Source: Edolisoma coerulescens (taxonomy: Eukaryota > Chordata > Aves > Passeriformes > Campephagidae). Taken from it: 64,000 nt of DNA. Position 1 is the first letter of the stretch; each line of letters opens with the position of its first letter. The stretch is taken from the NCBI GenBank assembly GCA_013397115.1, contig VWZW01006289.1:788417-852416 (forward strand). Direction: 5' to 3'. Under the pieces are notes generated by a model that was given only the letters and a program-made list of their open reading frames with translations, was not told the DNA's origin and did no database searches. The translations under genes were made by a program, and so were the position numbers. Positions 1-12,648 of this stretch are shown here, one piece after another.

Positions 1-3000
1 ATGTCTGCATCTGTGCTTCATGCTCCTAATTTCTTTTTCCTATCAGCTAGGCAGAACATTCAAGCTTAAAACACCATGTCTTTTTTATTCTTCATATTTA
101 TAGGCTGTATTCTTGTTAAAATATTTTGCTTCAATGTTTATTAAAAAAATGACGTAGAAGTTTTACAAAAATCTTTGATAGGTTTTTTGATTTTTCTTTT
201 TCCTTTTTTGAGGGATAAACCCCAACTTTGCATTTTAGACAGATGAGGCTAGTCTCTAGGTCTGCACAGACCTGGCAGAACTTTGTTTCTTCTTTCAGGT
301 TTGTTTGTGATACTTCTAATGAATTTCTTGTTTGTTCAGATAGATTTTCTTCCTCATATGTTCAGACTTGTAAAGAAGTGCAGATCCTATAAGGGTGCTA
401 CAGTATCATAATCTGTCATTCATTTGAGCTAGATTTGAAGGCTGAGGAAAAGGACTTATGTTCTTTGTAGTTTGTGTTCAGGCATCTTCATTTGTAGACT
501 TTTTAGTGATGTCAGAACAAACAAAAGTGTCTTTTATCTGAAATTGTCTTTGGGTTATTGAATATCATCTGTCACCAAATGTGTTTTCATATAAATTACA
601 TCACCTTTACTTCCTTTAAAGTCTCCCTGTAAGCATGGTTGAATGATAATTCAAATAGTGGTTATAGGCAAATGATCTTGAAAAACCAGAAGTCCAAATG
701 CTGTTAATTCTGTAGCCCGTACAAATACACCCTTGCCACCAGAATGCTGTTTTGCTTTCCTAAGAAGCTGATCTGCAATCTCAGGACTTTGAATTCTGAT
801 CTTTCAGTAACTGTTTACACATATTCGCAGTCAGTACTGTTCAGCTGGTTGCCAAAGTTGCCTAAGAAGCAAACCTGCAGAACATCTGATTGCTTGTCAG
901 TGATCCCTGCTGAGATGCACATGTGCATGTCAGTGTTTATAATGTTAGAATTTGAATGATCTGTCAGTAAAGACTTGAAATTTTTTCTAATTTAAATATT
1001 GTATTTGCCACAAATTATCACACTGTTGTTTTCTCATTCTCACATGCAAGACACATCTTTCTATTAGTGAAATGATTTCCAGAGTATTCTGTTTTTCAGT
1101 ATGTTTCATAAATATAGAAGATAATAGGTTGGATGATGTCCTAAAGCCAAAAATACCCCAAGCAACACAAATGATTACTTGTACTGAAAAACACAAAATC
1201 CAATACCAAGTTTAGAGGACTTTGTACTAAGAGACTCCCATTACTATACAGAGCTTAAGATGTTCTCTGTTCTTTGAAGATTGATCAAAAGCTTCTGGGA
1301 AACAGCATACAGGGATGAAAACAAGAGCAGAAAATAAAGGTTGTGAAATTTCTCTCTCAGACTGAATGTCTGGGTTCTGGTGTTTGGTGGTATGGGGGTT
1401 TTTTTTAGTGCTGTTCTGTAGAAATAGTATGCTATAATATAGCATTCAAATGCCTTTAGAATGCTTAAAACTGTCAGATCTTTCTTAAATTTTGAAGGGG
1501 AAATTGACCCTTACACTAGGTATTGATTAAAATGGGGATGCCTCACGTATATTCTTGTTACAGCTTTGGTTTGTATTTATTCCAAAACTACTTGCAGAAG
1601 TAGCATTTCTTTCTTCAGTTTGTCCTCAAATATCTCTACATTCAGAACTTCTCTTCCTGAGCATTTTGTTGCATGATCCTGGGAAATTTTTCAGGATGTC
1701 AATAATTTATTGAAACATTGTGAAATGAAACAAGTCATGGTATAGTGACTGCTTTTTTCCTTATTAGCTAGTAAAATTTACCTGCTGATTAAAAAAGAAG
1801 TTTCATGGTTTTTAGATAGTATTTTTAACAGTTATGTCCTTTTTTTTTATGTAAGGCGTGGAAGTGACATCACTTTGCTTCAGTTTCTTGAGTCTTGTTT
1901 TTTTGTATTCTCATCTAGTGTAGTGGGAATGCCATTTTTTTCTATTAAGTACTTATAAAATTTATTTGAAAAGTAGAAATTAGCAGCCCTCTTATCACTG
2001 CAGAACTTTTCGTTGCTTTCTTCAGGCTACTTTTTTGTCATTTCACAAAGGGTAATTGAGGTGCAAGGTTCAGCTTTTAGGATCTTTTTTTCTTGTACTC
2101 TTGTGGTAGTTCTAGAAGAGAAAATAATATACAAGTCTCAGTATTAGGTTTGGTGACTAGTTAGGACCTGATTAATAATGCCTTCAAGATTTGTTTACAT
2201 TTGTGAGTTTTCATTCTATGGTGGAAGCAGTAGCATACAAGTAGGGGTTTTTTTCACTACTGATTACAATATTCTTTTGCTGTGGAAAGTGTCTTTTGGG
2301 AAAATTTCTGCTTAAACTCAACACATCCAGGTTTTTGTTTTACTGTTACTCAAAACATTCTTTAAGCACTGTGTTTTGGCCTTTGATGCTGTGATCATCT
2401 GATGTGGGTTTGTTTCTACCCTGTTTTCATAATCTTCACCCTTTTTGTCCACTAAAGGCAAACTGCACAGAGGTACTAAAATTGTTGCCCATACTTTAAT
2501 TACTGATACCTGTGTTTTCATTTTTTCCACATGACATTGTGGTTTATTTTTTAATACTAGAAGTATTAAGACTTAAAAGGGTTGATAAAAGGACATCTCT
2601 AATAGTATTAAAAAACACTGCAATATGAGCTATATTTCCCTGGCTCTGAATCATTGGTGCTATCATTTCATTCATTCATTTAGAAAAGGAGATGATTAAG
2701 ATCTGCTGTTTCAAGAGAGCAAAACCAAACAAAAATTTCAGGGTTTTATACCAGAAATGTGAATAAAAATGTGTTTATTTTTTACTTTGCAGTTTGCCTT
2801 TGAGAGGCTCTACTTTACTATTGTCTAAAGAGTGGGAATATGTGGAGGAGATCCAAAGTAGGAGAAAATGGGGTTACTTTATCAGAAACTGGAGTTCTCC
2901 TATTGGGTCATCTCCTCCACTCACCCGCCATCCTCCCCACTGAGCTTTGCATCCTTGTGATCGGCTTCCAGTGTAGTTAAGGGAGCGTGGTACCAACGTG

Positions 3001-3352
3001 GATAAAGGGAGATGGGTCAACCTGTTTGACACATGCATGCTTACATACAAGAAATTCAAAATTTCAATGGCTCTAAGGTAATTGTGGCACCCTGAAGAAA
3101 CTTCAAACAGTGTTTTTCTGTGGAGGAGATTTTCCAATAGAATTCCAGCTAACGGTAAGTAACCCTATTATGCCTATTACGTAGATGCCAGAAATATATG
3201 TGTGTTTTGATGCTCAACAGTAAAGAGTACATCTATTACTATGTGGTAATGCTACTTTCTTTCTTTTGAAGGTAGTCTTCAGAAAAGTGTGGTGTTATTC
3301 GAAGTCCAATTCAGTGTAATTTACAGGTTTGTGACTGTTTAATTTCTGGCAG
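1..3352 (+). other. ZNF236 intron (partial), no exon seen
   Basis: AT-rich sequence with stop codons in all frames and no zinc-finger motif on either strand. It precedes a good acceptor at 3351-3352, and the following exon needs one base from an upstream exon, so this is intron. The only structured part I see is the inverted-repeat element at 2841-3170. Confidence 0.8.
2841..3170. repeat. Inverted-repeat (foldback / MITE-like) element
   Basis: About 50 bp at 2867-2920 (GGGGTTACTTT...ATCTCCTCCAC) recurs as an imperfect reverse complement at 3120-3170 (GGAGGAGATTTT...AAGTAACCC), with about 200 bp between. A third copy of the inner arm at 2841-2866 makes a second, tighter palindrome with 2895-2920. 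The arrangement suggests an old non-autonomous DNA transposon inside the ZNF236 intron. I cannot name the family, and I see no clear target-site duplication. Confidence 0.6.
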
Positions 3353-3504
3353 GTTTTGCGGTGAATGACAGCTACAATCAACAGACTCAATTTCCAGCTG
3401 TACAACAGCTGCAGGATTCAAGCACACTTGAATCTCAGGCTCTTTCAACAAGTTATCATCCACCAGGCCTTCTTCAGGTTCCAAATACAGACACTATTAA
3501 TGTA
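3353..3504 (+). CDS. ZNF236: ZNF236 coding exon 1 of window (inter-finger linker)
   Basis: The acceptor is TTCTGGCAG at 3344-3352 and the donor is GTAAGT at 3505. The exon starts with the last two bases of a split codon and ends on a whole codon (152 bp). It encodes a Gln/Ser-rich linker (FAVNDSYNQQTQFPAVQQLQ, then QDSSTLESQALSTS) that matches the stretch before the eighth-from-last finger block of vertebrate ZNF236 as I know it. It has no zinc finger of its own. The GTG at 3361 is an internal codon, not a start. Confidence 0.92.
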
Positions 3505-4625
3505 GTAAGTACTACTCAAAGACAGGATTCATTGTTCCATGTTTGATCGTGACTCTCTTGCACTATTTCATTGGTGGTTAGGTAAAACAAGAAGTCAGAA
3601 AAGTGTTAGGATTTCTTCTCTAGATTGTGTATATTTTACAACTGGAAAATAGAAGGGTGAGGAGGGGAGGATAAGTGACTTGACTACAGTTTCTAAAAAG
3701 GAATTGTGTGTTTTGATGCTCTAGACTTGAAAAATACTGTAATGTTGGACTGTGAGTTTAAGGAGAGGATGTAACGTTATGAAATAATTTTACATTATTG
3801 CATTATATTCTCTCCTAATTATGAAGTTTCTGTAGACATATATGATCAAGCAATAAAAAAAAGCATTACAAATCTTTAGTAATCATTCATGGAGCTTGCA
3901 TATTGCAGTGTATAATGTTCTTGTGTGGTTCTCATTTAGTTAAATATGTAAAAGGGCTCAGTTGCTAAAAATACAGTTTAAATGTAACTTTTTATGATGG
4001 TAGAATTACCTAGCATGAAGACAATCTGTTGTATTGTATTTACCATGATGATCTCTATGAGTTACTGTCCCTTCAAGCTTGTTTGCAAAGTGCAAATGTT
4101 GTCAGAGAACTGATGTGGGTTTTAGGATCTGGAAGAGTTTGAGTCATTTTAGCGTACAGGTTTTGGAATTTCCCTTGGCTTCAAATTTTGAAGCATACTA
4201 CTCTCCTCAAGGATTATTGTGTTGTGGCTTTTACTTACAGGAATGTTCAGAAAGTAGTGAAGTCTGTCAGCAGCACTGTGTTTTGCTGCTTACTCAGTGT
4301 TTAAAGTGGCTGCTCTAGTTTTAAATTTAACTCCTCAAACACTAGAAAGTCTAGACAACTTAGATACGTTTTTGTGGAGATTCAGAGAAGTGTAAGTGCA
4401 CCATGTTGTCTGTTTATTCCAGTTCAGTAGCTGAACATTTTGATGCTTTCTTTCTCACTATGAAAGAGGTATTATATTGCACTCCTAATTTCCTGTCAAA
4501 ATGTATGAAAGCATAAATTTAATTACTTGTGTTAACTGTAAATGCTGTAATTTTTTTCTTGTCTATGTGTGTGACTATATTTAAATGTTGAGGTATTCAA
4601 ATTTACTTGAGGCTTTGATTTTTAG

Positions 4626-4732
4626 ACCACTCGCTTGATACAAGATCAGTCGCCACAGGAAGAACTTGAATTGCACACCCAACGGCCTCATTTTCTTGAG
4701 GAAAATGAAGATCAAAGTAGGCGTTCATATAG
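4626..4732 (+). CDS. ZNF236: ZNF236 coding exon 2 of window (linker into finger 1)
   Basis: Acceptor TTTTTAG (4619-4625), donor GTATGT at 4733. Reading from phase 0, it encodes TTRLIQDQSPQEELELHTQ and then an acidic run ending in RRSYR. It stops two bases into the arginine codon just before the first cysteine of finger 1. The acidic Gln/Glu-rich linker fits ZNF236. The 107-bp length moves the frame to phase 2, which the next exon continues exactly. Confidence 0.93.
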
Positions 4733-4826
4733 GTATGTTACGCTTTTAGTTTTTGTAACGGAATTTCCTGGATCCTTTATGGCTGATAATTACATGAAAC
4801 TAATTTAAACAATTTTCTTCTAATAG

Positions 4827-4978
4827 GTGTGAATATTGCAACAAGGGTTTTAAGAAATCCAGCCATTTGAAGCAACATGTACGATCACATACTGGTGAGA
4901 AACCTTATAAATGCCAACTCTGTGGCCGTGGTTTTGTTTCCTCGGGAGTTCTTAAGTCACATGAGAAGACTCATACAG
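4827..4978 (+). CDS. ZNF236: ZNF236 coding exon 3: zinc fingers 1-2
   Basis: Acceptor TCTAATAG at 4819-4826, donor GTAAAAG at 4979. Two complete C2H2 fingers are encoded: finger 1 CEYCNKGFKKSSHLKQHV-RSH and finger 2 CQLCGRGFVSSGVLKSHE-KTH, joined by the canonical linker TGEKPYKC. All zinc-binding Cys and His are present with C-x2-C and H-x3-H spacing. The exon ends one base into the glycine codon of the next linker. Such fingers bind DNA in the nucleus; the target site is unknown. Confidence 0.96.
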
Positions 4979-5093
4979 GTAAAAGAGTATACCAGCTTTA
5001 TATTAGCTTAACCCATGTTTGGGTTTTGTAAATGTCCTGTGTGAGTAAACTTAAACAAAGAGCATGCTACTTATTTGTTTCTGTTACTTTAAG

Positions 5094-5306
5094 GAGTTAA
5101 AGCATTCAGCTGTAGCATTTGCAATACCTCCTTCACAACTAATGGCAGCCTTACCAGGCACATGGCAACTCACATGAGCATGAAGCCTTACAAGTGCCCA
5201 TTCTGTGATGAGAGCTTTCGAACAACTGTTCACTGCAAAAAACATATGAAAAAACATCAGGCAGTCTCCTCAGCTGTAGCAGCAGCTACAGATACAGGAG
5301 GGGGAG
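5094..5306 (+). CDS. ZNF236: ZNF236 coding exon 4: zinc fingers 3-4
   Basis: Acceptor ACTTTAAG at 5086-5093, donor GTAAAT at 5307. It encodes finger 3 (CSICNTSFTTNGSLTRHM-ATH) and finger 4 (CPFCDESFRTTVHCKKHM-KKH). These are joined by the unusual linker MSMKPYKC in place of TGEKPYKC. An Ala/Ser/Thr-rich tail then ends in several glycines. The exon is 213 bp, phase 1 to phase 1, so skipping it would remove two fingers without a frameshift. An open frame runs past the donor into the intron, but homology stops at the donor. Confidence 0.95.
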
Positions 5307-5799
5307 GTAAATTATTTCATTTTTACTTTTACAGTCCTTACTACATAAGAAATACAGATGTTTTGGTGGATTACATGAATGCTATAACAGTAATGGTACA
5401 AAATAGCCTTCCAGCATGGATAATGTCTGATGTTCAGAGCTGCTGAAATTGCTCTGTTATCTGAATTGTTGAAAGAAATTAGTTTTCCAGGATCTGTCCA
5501 GTGCTTTAAAGGTATTGTATGTGACATAGCTACTTTAGTATGTCACTAAAGTGGGTTTTTCGTGCTATATTACTTAACCTGTGTTAGTTATTGTAAAAAT
5601 AAGAATCATAAATCCTTTTTTTTTTTTTATGAAGTACAGACATGAGTAGTTAGACCTCTGAACGAGGTGAAAGTCCAAGCATGTAATGTAGTGGCCATGT
5701 GTTTAATAATAAAGCCTTCTATTTTTTGTCATTTCAGCTGACAGATTAAACTAAACAGACATGTGGTTTTTGTTTTGGTTTTTTTTTTTTACTTAATAG

Positions 5800-6079
5800 T
5801 TGCATGTGTTGAAGATGATGATGAAAGCTCTGAAAGAACTTCCAGAAAATCTCGTCCTGGTGTCATAACTTTCACAGAAGAAGAAACAGCAGAACTGGCA
5901 AAGATTAGGCCTCAAGAAAGTGCCACTGTTTCAGAAAAAGTTCTTGTCCAATCGGCTGCAGAGAAAGACAGAATTAGTGAGATCAAAGATAAGCAAGCAG
6001 AACTGGAAGCAGAGCCCAAATATGCCAACTGTTGCAGTTATTGTCCCAAAAGCTTTAAAAAACCCAGTGACTTAGTCAG
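5800..6079 (+). CDS. ZNF236: ZNF236 coding exon 5: acidic/charged linker and N-part of finger 5
   Basis: The acceptor follows a T-run (TACTTAATAG, 5790-5799) and the donor is GTGAGG at 6080. It encodes an acidic start (CVEDDDESSERTSRKSRPG), a conserved charged region (TFTEEETAELAKIRPQESAT, then SEKVLVQSAAEKDRISE) and most of finger 5 (CSYCPKSFKKPSDLVR). The exon ends two bases into the arginine preceding the finger's first histidine, so the intron cuts through the DNA-recognition helix. The charged linker is highly conserved in vertebrate ZNF236. Confidence 0.95.
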
Positions 6080-6530
6080 GTGAGGAATGGAAAAGTTTCA
6101 TATGTTTTTAATTTGCTGAACAGTTCACCAGAAACCTTAGCAAAGCAGTTTCGTATAACTCTTTATGCCCAAGTTGAAGTTTGACTAATATTTACATAAA
6201 TTTTTCTTTTCACAGTGGTTTAAAAATGTTTCAAAATGTTACATATTCAGAATATGACTAATCCAGCCTTTTCATATTTTATTTTTCTGGAGTATTAAAA
6301 TTATTATGATGAAGTTTTAGAATAAATTATTTTTCCTTCTTTAAGACTTGCATGTAAAAACGTAAAAATCTGTTGAAAAAATGCAAATACTTAAATCATC
6401 TTGTTCTTCTTAGTGTAATGCTAGTATAAGTATTTAGTTAATTCTAAAATAAATAAGATAGAAAATAAATATTTGTACAAACTGGCATAAAAATAGAAAT
6501 TCACTTATACATGTATCCTGGAATTATTAG

Positions 6531-6634
6531 GCATGTTCGTATCCATACTGGAGAGAAGCCGTATAAGTGTGATGAATGTGGAAAGAGTTTCACTGTAAAA
6601 TCCACTCTGGATTGTCATGTTAAAACACACACAG
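6531..6634 (+). CDS. ZNF236: ZNF236 coding exon 6: end of finger 5 and finger 6
   Basis: Acceptor GAATTATTAG at 6521-6530, donor GTCAGT at 6635. It completes finger 5 (HVRIH), then has a canonical TGEKPYKC linker and finger 6 (CDECGKSFTVKSTLDCHV-KTH). It ends one base into the glycine of the next linker. The frame from exon 5 is preserved exactly. Four of the last six codons come from the standard HTG linker grammar, which supports the donor choice. Confidence 0.95.
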
Positions 6635-9600
6635 GTCAGTGAGGTTTTGCATGTCTTTCTTTAGAAACTGGTTGCTTTCTTGAACAGGTGTTTAAGCACA
6701 GATTTTGCAAGGAATGCTTCATTTCACTGTGATCTAGTATTTGGAACTGTGGATGGCAGTGCTAGGGGAAATTTGGTACTTGTGACATCATCAAATGAAT
6801 CACGTTAGAACATTCTGAATAAACCATGTTATTACAGCTTTCTGTTTTATTAGGCTTCTAAAGCAGTCTTAGCTCATACAAAAACTGTGTATGTAAGTAT
6901 CCACAATATGTTCATGTCAAATCTTCTGTAGCATTTCAATGATAAATGATTTTCCTGAGTAAGAAGGTGGAGTTGGGGGAATCCTACAAAATTAAGTTAG
7001 AGAAAGAAAAAATGTAAACATTAATGTTTGTGCTGCTAAGTAAACTGGAAAATAAGCATACAAAAATCTCGAGCATTCAGCTGTTTGAATCTTCCAAGTT
7101 GAATGTAAACCTAGTATCTGTAATACTTACATTTTTATGGTAGTTCTTTTGTATTCCTGAGAGAGGTCTGATTTTAATAGTAGTATTTTTCAACCCCAAT
7201 TTTGTGCTAATTAAAAAAAAACCATCTAAGTCTTTCATACTTGTTTGCTTCTTACCATTGAACTTCTGTAATAAACCCAGTCTTGAACTAATTAATTTCT
7301 TAAACTGTTTACAGTTTCATTAAGTTTCATTATCTCTTTTCAAAAATACAAAAAAGAAGACAGAAAGCTTTTAATGCTGTAATGCATAATTATTTTGCTC
7401 ATGGAAGCTCCCTCTTCATTTTACTGTGCTTGTACTTTCTACTGTTGTTTAGTAAGAAATAGTACTCATGTTACATGAAATTGTGCAGATCAGTATCTTG
7501 TCTCAGACAGTGGCAGACAGTAAGGGTAGTGAAAGGAACAAAGCAGGGATTTGGTCATGTACCTCCAGGTTTAAGCAGTTTACAAATTGTGGGACTCTGA
7601 ATAAGGGATTGCATCTCTTTGCTCACTAGCTTTAATGGAGTATTTTACATTAGTTCTATCCAGTTGTTTTCTGAACCCAGAAAAGCTGGGTAAAAAGAAA
7701 TGGCTTTCAGTACAGTCAGTAGTAGTAAGTTCCTGGATTCAAATTTGATTTTCAGTTTGCCATCTTTATAATTTTGTTCCTAAGCCCACTAACTTTTTGT
7801 TTGAGAAACAATGAGAAATTGTTTTCCCTTCTTAGTTTTTAGGCTCTTTATGATTGTACAGACTTTTTGATAATATATAATGGAGCTTTGTAAATTATTA
7901 TTTTAACATCCCTAAATGGATTTTCCCAACCTGTTACTCATTCTCTCTTTCTCATTACATATAGTACAATTTTGACTATTTGAGTCCTCGCTCAGGTGCT
8001 TAAGAACTCTTCTGCTGACTTCCAGCCTTTTGAAAATTGTATGTATAAACCTTATGTGTTCAGTCTTAGAACTGTTTTTCTTTAGTTCACGAAAAGACTC
8101 TGTCCTTTCATCCTGTATCAGCATTTTTATTAAGGTCTTTTCATATAGAACCAGTGTAAAATTCAAAAAATCCAGATACAGTCTTTTCAGTGGAAATCTG
8201 ATGTTCTTCAAAGAGCACTCACAGATTTGTGAGGTGTAGTTTTCACTGCAAAAGCCACGTCACCTTTTCCCAATTGTAATTCATGATGTCTTGTGGGGTT
8301 TTTTTCCATGTTCTTTTGTACCTGGGCCAGCTTGTGCTGGATGAAGTTTAGCTAATGTGCAGTTTTCTGCATTTGAGCCTGGATTCCTTTCTGGAATGCT
8401 GTCATAATCTTTAGGCAATACCTACACCTAATAGTTCATTGGTTTTATATTGAGACGTACATATTTTATTTAAATGAACAATAAAGAAAATTTTTACAGT
8501 ATAAATTTCTGAAACTACCCTAAAAATAGTTCAGTTTGAAAAGCTACTCTGTTCTCAGCTATAAATGAAAGTTGCCTGGATAGGAACCTGCCTGATATCA
8601 TCTGTAATCAGCATTGATCCGAAGGATTAGTTTGGGGCTTTACTGGAAGTACTGGCTGATTGGAAGTTTATCATTGAGGTATATGGTTCTTTCTCTGAAC
8701 ACTTAGCTTCTGTATCTTGATGTAGCATAAAGTGGGATAACTGAAGTCACACACTATTGCATTTCTGCCTTCATTGCTTTTCCAGTTTCTTGGTTATGTA
8801 ACAGTTCTTGTTAACATGTTAATTGTGTAGCCAGTAGTGTGGCATAACTGTCAATGGCATAAAACCCATTTAATTTTTGCTATATTTGGAAGCAGTGCCA
8901 ATTTAGTGTTTGCCATTCCTTGATGACTTTTCATCTGAATTTGTGATCATCTTCCCTCTAAGTTTCCCTTGTGGACACTAACCAAAAACTACTGAACTAC
9001 TGAAAGCATAGTTCAACCATCTTTCTTTTTTCTTTTCAGATTCCTAGTATTTACATAAAAGGCCCCAGGGTCAGGTCATAATCTCATTCCATATTTAAAT
9101 AACAGGACTTCAGATGTTCAGTTTGTTCCATCCTGCTTTTTTTTTTTTTCTTTTCATCTCTCTCTCTTGTTTTTCCACCCCCCTTTCTCCCAATGGGTGG
9201 GGAATTTTTTATTTAGTGGGAAAGACTGCTAGATGGCTTCCTTTGTGGTACTCTCAATATCTGCAGCCCAGATGCCCATTGTCTTACTGGTTCATGATAT
9301 TTGGCTCTTTCTTCTCCATTATTTGAAACAGAACATTGTCAGAGGCTTACTTAGTTTTGTTGAACAAGAAGTGGCAACAGTGTGCCTGGGTTTTGTAATT
9401 TGAAGTAGGTTGAATAGTAATTCAGGAATTTGATAAGAGATTCTCCTATGTAAATGGAAACTAGAAATCAATAGCCGGATTCATAGGCACATACTGCTCT
9501 TGTGATTTCTTTACCAAATGCATTGGTTTCTTTTCCGTGTTTAGCTAGGAAGCAATATTGTGCTGAAAGGCCTGGGGATTTCAGGAGTTATAGTGGGTTT

Positions 9601-10352
9601 TCAGCTGCAGTGGCATGTTTTCTGCCAGATATTTATGTTATGCTTTTTGTGAATTGTACAGCTGTGTGTATGGTTAAAGAAAAAATCTCTGTAGTTTGCT
9701 GTTACTTGTAGTACATTAAAAGTTCCATTTGAGACCACGGATGTTTTTCAGATGTTATGCACTCTGAAAGGACAGACAAAAAGGACTGTGTATGTATAGA
9801 CCAGATTTCTGTACTTCTGGATTACTCTGAGGGGTTGATATTTTGTTTTAGAATGTTATCTCACTTAATTTTAATAATTTCCTACTTGTAATCCATTAAT
9901 ACTGGTTAATTGAGGCAGCATTGAAACAGAAGAATAAAGCTGCTGGAATTAAAAAGGAAATGTTTGGCTAAGTAGGTAGGAGCCAAATGCTGAAGAGGTC
10001 GAGATAAAACTTTTAATGCTCCAGTTTATGAGCTGTGTAGTTGAAACAACTGGATTAGTCAGAAAGATGAGATGAGGAGGAGGACAGAAGCATGAAGGTG
10101 ACCAAATAAGATTCTGCCTGAAAGCTTTAAAAGCATATTGAGTTTCAGTAAAAGCAAAAAGTTAATAGGCACTTCATTGAGAAGCTTAAATCATTTGAAA
10201 AGCAGCAAAGTGATACAGTCCAATTATTTCAAATTTATTCTGTTCGAGTTAGTTTAGAATCTGTTACGGATTTTGTTAAATGAATGATTTAGTCCTGTCA
10301 ATCTTTTTAGAGGTTTAATCACTTACCTTTCTGGTTTTGAAACTTTTTCTAG
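6635..10352 (+). other. ZNF236 intron, 3.7 kb
   Basis: AT-rich intron between fingers 6 and 7. It contains poly(T) tracts (near 9137-9150) and short ORFs of chance length. I see no exon, no recognisable transposon and no RNA gene. Confidence 0.7.
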
Positions 10353-10718
10353 GCCAGAAGCTCTTCTGTTGTCACGTGTGCAGTAATTCTTTTTCTACAA
10401 AAGGCAGTCTAAAAGTCCACATGCGCCTGCATACAGGAGCAAAGCCCTTCAAATGCCCACACTGTGATTTGCGGTTTCGTACTTCAGGGCGCAGAAAAAC
10501 CCACATACAGTGTCATTATAAACCAGATACAAAGAAAGTTAGGAAGCCTGTTGCCCGGACTTCAACTGAGGGACTGCAACCAGTCAGTCTCCTTAATTCA
10601 TCCTCAACAGACCCTAATGTTTTCATCATGAATAACTCGGTTTTGACGAGTCAGTTTGATCAAAATTTACTTCAACAAGGACTTGTGGGCCAGGCTATCC
10701 TGCCTGCTTCAGTCTCAG
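10353..10718 (+). CDS. ZNF236: ZNF236 coding exon 7: zinc fingers 7-8 and start of Ser/Thr-rich region
   Basis: Acceptor CTTTTTCTAG at 10343-10352, donor GTAAAA at 10719. It encodes finger 7 (CHVCSNSFSTKGSLKVHM-RLH) and finger 8 (CPHCDLRFRTSGRRKTHI-QCH) joined by TGAKPFKC. A basic patch follows (KPDTKKVRKPVAR), and then the start of a long finger-free region (SLLNSSSTDPNVFIMNNSVL). The basic patch could act as a nuclear localisation signal (inference). Length 366 bp, phase 1 to 1. A (GGT)n run just after the donor is intronic. Confidence 0.95.
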
Positions 10719-12648
10719 GTAAAAATGGATGGTGTGGCAGTGGTGGTGGTGGTGTGGAGATCAAGTTCTGAAATTTGCTTTCTATTAGGGTTCAGAATGT
10801 TTTGCCAAACACTGCTTGCCAAACAGGTAAGAGTTGTACTGAATTCATGGTTTGATGCACAGTGGTGACATGAATAGAAATTTACTTACTTAAGAATGCA
10901 GTTCACCTAAAAAAGTCTCTTCAGTTCTGCTGTGGTGTCGTACGGCAGAGGGGAAGAAAATGCAGAAAACAAATAGCTGGAGTACTTGTATTCTTTGTGG
11001 TAATACTTTCTGGTTTTTTAAAAAAAGAAGCAAACCAGTTGCTCTGTTTTTCTATACTGGTTATTTGTGTGAATAATGAAGCGTGTCTTTTAAGTGCATA
11101 TCCTCTGCTGTACATGTGTAGTTATTTGTCCAAAATAAAAAGAAAAAAAAACCCCACACACCAAAAGAAAACCAACCAAAAGACCCCCAACCTCAAAACA
11201 AAACAAGAAAACTCTTCAGCAATACAAAACGCCAGTAGTGTAGGCAAGTATGTTAGATAATTAAGTGCCTAGGATATGAAGTCCCACCAATTGGCAGTGA
11301 CTACAGCTAGCTGCATTAGCACATTAAATATGCCACAGGTCATTCTTTGAGGCCAGCTGGTAGAGAATACCCAACATGGTTCATGTTGCAAGAAAGTGAT
11401 GTTTTGAGAATGATCCTTGCTAATTTCTAATTTTTTTTCAGGTATTTTTTGTGTAAATGCTCACTGACCCAATGTTTGTGTAAGTGCTCAGGTAAACTTG
11501 GGACAGGGACGATTTTAAGAGCAGAATAGTGTTCAGGTCTCTAGCAATGTGCCTTGGTGTTATTAAATGTACCACTTAAATTGTGGGTCTTGGACTGTCT
11601 CATTTCTAAAATGAGACTTTGATTTTCGGTGCTGCTTTGGCATTTTTTTTAATACATGTCTATGATTTTGCAGGTATGCCCACAAATTCGGAGTATTGTA
11701 TCAGTCTCATACTTAACTGTAGCCATTCCAGCTTACCTGATTTGACCTAAGCTATTGTCCAAAACGAACAAATTGTTGGTGTTCAGAAGATAATGATGTT
11801 ATTTGACAAGCACAGTTAGTGATAAACTTGTGATGAAAAATCGATTGATGTTTGCTTGGATTGTTGTACATAATAAGGAGGAGTGTTTAGTATGTTCCTA
11901 GATGTCCTAGAAAGAGGCCTTCTTAAATTGAGATTAGTAATGTGGGTTTTGCCCAGGGCAGGTATTTTTTGGGTGCATTGTAAACCAGATTTATTATGCT
12001 AAAGAATTCTGAAGAGGGAAGGATAGGTGTTTTTGAAGCATTAACCGAAGGAAACTGGTTGATCGCACTCAAGGTGTTTGGAGAAGAAGGTACATCAAAC
12101 GCAAGATGACTTTTTCCTTATATTCTCTCAAGACCTTTTGTAGAGATGGTCTATTCTCCACTTTTGAAATTAGAACCTTTTCAAGTTGTAAAGACTTTGT
12201 TATTTCAATTGCTAATGTACCTTTATTTTCATCCATATAAGTATGGAGGATACTGAACCATGTCTTTGCTATGCAAAATGTGGCAGTGACTTTCATGTGT
12301 GTATTCAGAGTCAGAATGTAAATATCCTCTGTGTGTGCTGCTTTGTTTAGCTGCAGTACGCTTTCCAACAAAATCTAAACCAAATTTCTCCGGATTTCTA
12401 ATGCTACTCTGGAAGGATTCTCATTTTGTAAGCTGCTAGCTAGTGCCTAAATAGCAATCCTTAAATCACATGGGATTTATGAAGCTTTAAAACAGGCAAT
12501 CGTCTACTTCAAATTGTTTTTCTTGTCATAAATAAATGTGTGTGTACATAGCTTTTATATTGACTTAATTTATAAAAATAAGCACACTGAAAGTGGTAGT
12601 CAGTAATGGTAAATAAAAACATTACAATATAACTGTTTTCTTTGGTAG
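10719..12648 (+). other. ZNF236 intron, 1.9 kb
   Basis: Intron without a recognisable gene. It holds a short GGT-rich tract (10739-10756) and an A/C-rich stretch around 11138-11220 that looks like low-complexity sequence. Confidence 0.65.

Noticed and set aside
3200..3725. 16-bp direct repeat GTGTGTTTTGATGCTC at about 3200 and 3708
   Set aside because: A match of this length is expected by chance in 64 kb of AT-rich DNA, and the flanks do not align.
5307..5446. Extension of the finger 3-4 ORF past the donor at 5307
   Set aside because: Sequence after the donor loses ZNF236 similarity, and the next exon continues the frame exactly from 5306.
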